DNA of 64,000 nucleotides, taken from positions 7,688,001-7,752,000 of the forward strand of contig JBITNC010000001.1 of NCBI GenBank assembly GCA_050084985.1, in the 5' to 3' direction. This DNA is from Nageia nagi. Its lineage: Eukaryota; Pinophyta. Position 1 is the first letter of the stretch; each line of letters opens with the position of its first letter. Positions 60,171 through 64,000 of this stretch are shown here, piece by piece. The position numbers and the translations under genes are program-made. Below the pieces are notes generated by a model. The model saw only the letters and a list, made by a program, of their open reading frames with translations. It was not told the DNA's origin and made no database searches.

Positions 60171-60229
60171 TTGAGGAAGCATCTAATAGTCAAAAAGAGT
60201 TACATTAACTTCAAAACAACTTTCCAAGA

Positions 60230-60640
60230 ATTCTTTATAGGATATAAAGTACTCTTACACATTTGGCCTATGAAAGTGCGATTAAGGTCTACTAAATTAG
60301 ATCCATGATTTGTAGATCCTTTTGAAGTTATAGAAAAGATAGGCCAATTTCCTATAAGCTTGCCCTACCACCCATACTATCAAATATTCATGATTTCTTT
60401 CATATATCTCTACTTAGAAAAATATGTTTTTGATTCACATGTTTTGAAATTTGCTAACTTGCACATGGCAAATCAAATGGCAATTGAGGTGCTTCCTATG
60501 AGGGTTCTTGGTTTTAGAACTAGGAAGATAAGAAATAGGAAATAAAGGAGTGTTAGGTTCAATGGGACTAATACTCAAAATCTTCTACAATAATGGAAGA
60601 AGTTGATTTTTTGAAAGAACAGTTTTCATATTTATTTTGA
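60230..60640 (+). pseudogene. Chromovirus integrase C-terminus and chromodomain
   Basis: Reads KVRLRSTKLDP-FVDPFEVIEKIGQ, then YLEKYVFDSHVLKFANLHMA, then MAIEVLPMRVLGFRTRKIRN followed across a frame change by VQW-EYTPKSSTW-EEVDFLKEQF. This is the GPF/Y region and a chromodomain at the Pol C-terminus, ahead of the PPT. The best open piece is 60360-60545. Confidence 0.7.
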
Positions 60641-60697
60641 CATTTTATGCACTTATTTGTGATTGAATAATAAGAACATAGAGGATTGTATTGTTCT

Positions 60698-60711
60698 TAA
60701 GAGGGGAAGGA
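60698..60711 (+). promoter_or_regulatory. Polypurine tract of plus-strand chromovirus
   Basis: TAAGAGGGGAAGGA directly before the LTR TG at 60712. Confidence 0.85.
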
Positions 60712-61562
60712 TGTCATGACCCTCTCTTTTTGCATTTTTGCATGATACAATTATTATATTTGAAGTATGGTGTTATTGCATACTTAAATTTTTAATAGTT
60801 AATATCATATATTACTTATATATATTTTTATTATGATATTATGCAAAAGAAGTTTGATATTGTTGTCATTTCATGTGATATAAGAAAATGTAGTCCTACA
60901 AGTGAACCACTTTGTTATTTGTAAGGAGATGATTGGACATCGGTAGCCCATAAGGGAAGTTATTTCACTTAAGTTGCATGAGCTTCTTATGTGCTTATTC
61001 CCTTGTGTTGCATGTTTGTTTATTTTTTAGTATTGAAGTAGTTATTGGATTATGTTTTATCTTTTTAGATCATTATTTAGTGAGAATGATGATGGAATAG
61101 CCTAGTTATTAGCTTCATATTTTCAAATCTAAAACAAAAAATGAAATAAGTGAATATAGAAATAAATACATTTTTAACTACAAGGCATTTTTTCAGAAAA
61201 GTAAGGAAAGAATGCTAGGTTAGTACTTTAATTAGTTATTTTTAGTTTGGAGCATTACTTTTAAAAAGATGCATCTAATTATGTAACATTTTTAGGAAAA
61301 AGGGGAAAATGCTAGGTTATTATTTGATTGGTTATTTCCATTTAATTTGTAAACATTTTATAAGAAATTAGAACTACACATTTAAGTAAATAAATAATAT
61401 TATATTTTAATGCATTTATCAATAAAGTTATTTTTTGAATAATATTGATTGGTGCATTAGAACAAAAGGAAAAGAAAACAATTTGGGTTTTATTTTGTCA
61501 TTATTATATTTTTAGATTTTTGCTCCCAAGAAGTTTTGAGAGAAAACTACCTCAAGGGGGGT
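60712..61562 (+). repeat. 3' LTR of plus-strand chromovirus (truncated)
   Basis: TGTCATGACCCTCTC.. matches 52367 and 48890 onward through the AGAAAACTACCTCAAGGGGG block (61538-61560), where another LTR begins. About 850 of 2700 bp are present. Confidence 0.8.
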
Positions 61563-62765
61563 TGTGATGTCCCTCTTTCATAGTTGTAATTTATTTTATT
61601 AATGTATCATACTTTCATGCTTGTAACTTAGGATAGGAAACTTAATGGGTCAACAAACCCCATTGTGAGCCCCAAGTGGGATGTCTCCCTCTTAAGCTTA
61701 AATTAGACTTTTTTATTGTACTTGGAGATCTTGATACATGATTATGGGAATCCCAAGGTCTACTTAGCATCTATTGGATGGATGAGCATTAATGGCTCCA
61801 ATGTTGATATTGGAAGCAATTTTACACCTATGTCAACCTTGGGAGATGTCTAGACCCCCATGTTGGCCCTTGAGACCCATGTTACCCCCTAAGTGCCCAT
61901 GCATGCCTTTTAGACCCACATATGCATTCTTGGATCCAAGTGGACAATAAGGGAGGCCTATATACCCATGTTGAGCTTGAATTAACTTCTAGGTGACAAC
62001 ATTGGGGCATGAGTAGATTAGGTGATGATATTGAGGCATAATCTAGATCTAGAAAGGAAATATTAACCCTTGGAGCCTCATTATTGGATATACTTGATTA
62101 TTATTACTCGTTATATCATCTAGAGGATAGCAAGACTTACCAATGCTAAGAAATCCCCTAGGTATAGCATTTAGGAGGACATTTAGGGTAAGGGATCTTA
62201 ATTATCTATGGTATTAGCATAGTGCCTTTGCCCACACAATGGTATTCCATGTTATTACTTCTACCTTTAGTGGTTAGTCAAGGTTTGAGGAGGGCTCCTT
62301 TAGTAGAGAGGATTCAAATTATGAGGAAGCATACTACCCCATGGTTCTAATATCATTCTTGTAGAGAGGATATTTGTATTATACACTAGTTGGCTCCTTG
62401 AAAGCCAATGTCAACCCTTTTAGACTTGGTATTATATTATTGAGCATTGTACATCTTATATACATTTTTTGGGCTTTTGGATCTCATAATATATTATCAT
62501 TGTGACCATGTATGCAAATATATGGTATGAATGATTCCTTATGCATTTGAAAGCCAAATGTTGGTATTGTAAGCTTGTTTACTTTGATATCTAATTACAT
62601 AGGCTAGACATTGGCATATTGGTATTATACATGTTTCATATTGACTCCCTAGCTTAAATGTTACCATTATTATGTTGTGTAAACTTGTAATTGATTCCCT
62701 AGGCCTGATGTTAGGATCTAAGGGTTTGAATTTGATGATTATTACTTAAGGTTGTGTTTGTACCT
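61563..62765 (+). repeat. LTR of a fourth gypsy element (5' LTR)
   Basis: Starts TGTGATGTCCCTCTTTC inside the chromovirus LTR. It ends just before a primer-like TGGTATTAGAGC at 62772. No CA terminus is evident, so the right edge is approximate. The partner lies outside the window. Confidence 0.6.
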
Positions 62766-62771
62766 TTAAAG

Positions 62772-62787
62772 TGGTATTAGAGCTTGG
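62772..62787 (+). promoter_or_regulatory. Degenerate primer-binding site
   Basis: TGGTATTAGAGCTTGG differs from the iMet-type TGGTATCAGAGC by one C-to-T change. Confidence 0.65.
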
Positions 62788-62855
62788 ATATGGCTAGCTT
62801 GTGTATGATACCTACAATGCATAAATACTACACCAGATCTAGCATTTGAAGAGAA

Positions 62856-64000
62856 ATGGAATCTGCAAGGAAGAGTAGAAGGTCACACACAAAAGATACT
62901 TCTTCCAAGGTCATCCATGAGGAGGAATGTTAGCCATGGATGAATGAGTTACTGAATGTGGGAACATTCAAACAGGAGAATGATATGCTAAGGGAGAGAT
63001 TAGTAGCAGCTAGAAGAATCCCTTCTTTGGCTCAAGATCCTACACCCAAATGAAAGTTTAATGAGCTCATTTCATCCATCCATAGCATGAATAGAGCTAT
63101 TACCTCTATGAAATGATAGCTAAATTGGCATATGGGGTTTGTGAGGATATTGAGAGGTAGATTAGTCCCCCACATCCTACCAAAGATGATAGAGAGGAGC
63201 CACATGAGGAGGGTAGGGTAGATTAGGAATCAAGCATGAGGAGGTCCATTATTTTTATATATTAGGATTCAACTTACCATGGATCAATGGGGAATCTAAA
63301 GGCCACATTATTGATATCCCATTCACATAGGGAATCCTAGGGAACAAATCCTATCCTAGGAAGGTACCTAGAGGAATACATTGGTAGGATGGAGGAGTAA
63401 CCATTCATCTCCAAATCATCCAAACCTATGTTCATAAGGAAGTTAGGTGAAGATACAAAGGCTATAGTTCCTAGCCCATTGGAGCTTAATCAAATTTTTA
63501 GAGAGTAATCCATGAAGGATTTAGCTTCGTAAAGAGATATCAAATTCAATATATACCTAGAGATCTTAGGATTAAGGGGAAGTTGTTCATGTGTTCTACA
63601 CACCCCAAGCAACTCATGGGGTTATAAGAGGGACCTATAATAGAAAATTAATAAGATGCAAGTACATATGTATGATTGAAATATGATGAAAGTTAGGGCA
63701 TGGTTATATCAATTGCAAACTTATTTCACCTTGAGTCCTAACATGGTGGAAGAGGATGCAATTTATTTCACAAATTTGAATTTTAAGGATGATGCCCTAT
63801 AGTGGTGGTAACATGGAGTGATTAGCCAATTTTACTCACTTATCACCTCCATTGATGAGTTTTCTCGATGGTTGGTCAAGAGATTCAATTAGAAGAAAGA
63901 GAATGATTACTTTTGATATTTGTCATCACTAAGGAGAAAAGGAGTGATTAATGAGTGTGTGTTAGAGTTTCAAAACATTGTATTCATGATCCACCACATT
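62856..64000 (+). pseudogene. Gypsy gag of the fourth element (partial)
   Basis: From the ATG at 62856: MESARKSRRSHTKDTSSKVI, then PWMNELLNVGTFKQENDMLR with stops. The capsid core is at about 63655-64000: VRAWLYQLQTYFTLSPNMVE, FTNLNFKDDAL-WW-HG, SIDEFSRWLVKRFN, GVINECVLEFQNIVFMIHH, the Retrotrans_gag pattern. It is interrupted by stops (two in the WW region) and runs off the window. Confidence 0.75.

Noticed and set aside
1-64000. Host single-copy genes, tRNA, rRNA or organelle-derived DNA
   Set aside because: Looked for on both strands; every coding-like stretch with recognisable motifs belongs to a retrotransposon or to the PMD gene nested in one.

Overview
The window is intergenic heterochromatin-like DNA from a seed plant with a large, retrotransposon-filled genome. 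It is AT-rich, I see no host gene, tRNA or rRNA, and almost every block can be assigned to an LTR retrotransposon. The plant-specific signs are Sirevirus-type Ty1/copia elements with repeated polypurine tracts, a Tat/Ogre-type Ty3/gypsy element with a second RNase H, chromodomain-bearing gypsy elements, and a plant mobile domain (PMD) gene. The species cannot be named from the sequence.

The layout is a nest (Russian doll). Outermost left (1-2671) is an antisense gypsy gag remnant. A decayed Sirevirus-like copia element (5' LTR 2672-5055, PBS 5058, gag from 42647, pol to 47692, 3' LTR from about 48260) was split just after its PBS by an antisense chromovirus (LTRs 5104-5496 and 42230-42624). 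That chromovirus also took a 458-bp solo LTR (7414-7871, TSD TGACC). It was in turn split by a giant Tat/Ogre-like element (LTRs 9294-10142 and 39931-40778, TSD ATTTY, 31.5 kb as it stands, about 17.8 kb without its own insertions).

The Ogre-like element reads: LTR, PBS, leader with 37-bp repeats, coiled-coil plus gag, protease plus G-patch-like segment, RT/RNase H/aRNH/integrase, an unidentified sense ORF of about 409 codons (24303-25532), an antisense intron-containing PMD gene (39216 down to 27354), PPT, LTR. Two elements lie inside it. One is a short non-autonomous gag-only element (16046-20305, TSD ATTAG, two 1753-bp LTRs around a 754-bp interior). The other is a very young, nearly intact Sirevirus copia (27876-37331, TSD CTTAT). 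Its LTRs differ at about five positions, and its 646-codon gag and 1039-codon pol ORFs are undamaged but out of frame with each other.

Right of 47.3 kb is a diverged 3.5-kb tandem duplication (47375-50873 and 50874-54346) whose ends fall in two different elements. A plus-strand chromovirus follows (5' LTR 52367-55073 carrying a SINE-like insertion, PBS 55081, broken gag and pol, 3' LTR from 60712). It holds a second solo LTR (55670-56142, TSD ATAGA) and an antisense LTR of the same family (about 58990-59473). The last element (LTR from 61563, gag to the window edge) runs off the right side.

The most interesting items are the Ogre-like element's two extra genes, a roughly 120-bp TGACGTCA/CCGGA module shared by the LTRs of two unrelated elements, the gag-only element, and the gag/pol frame break in the otherwise intact copia.
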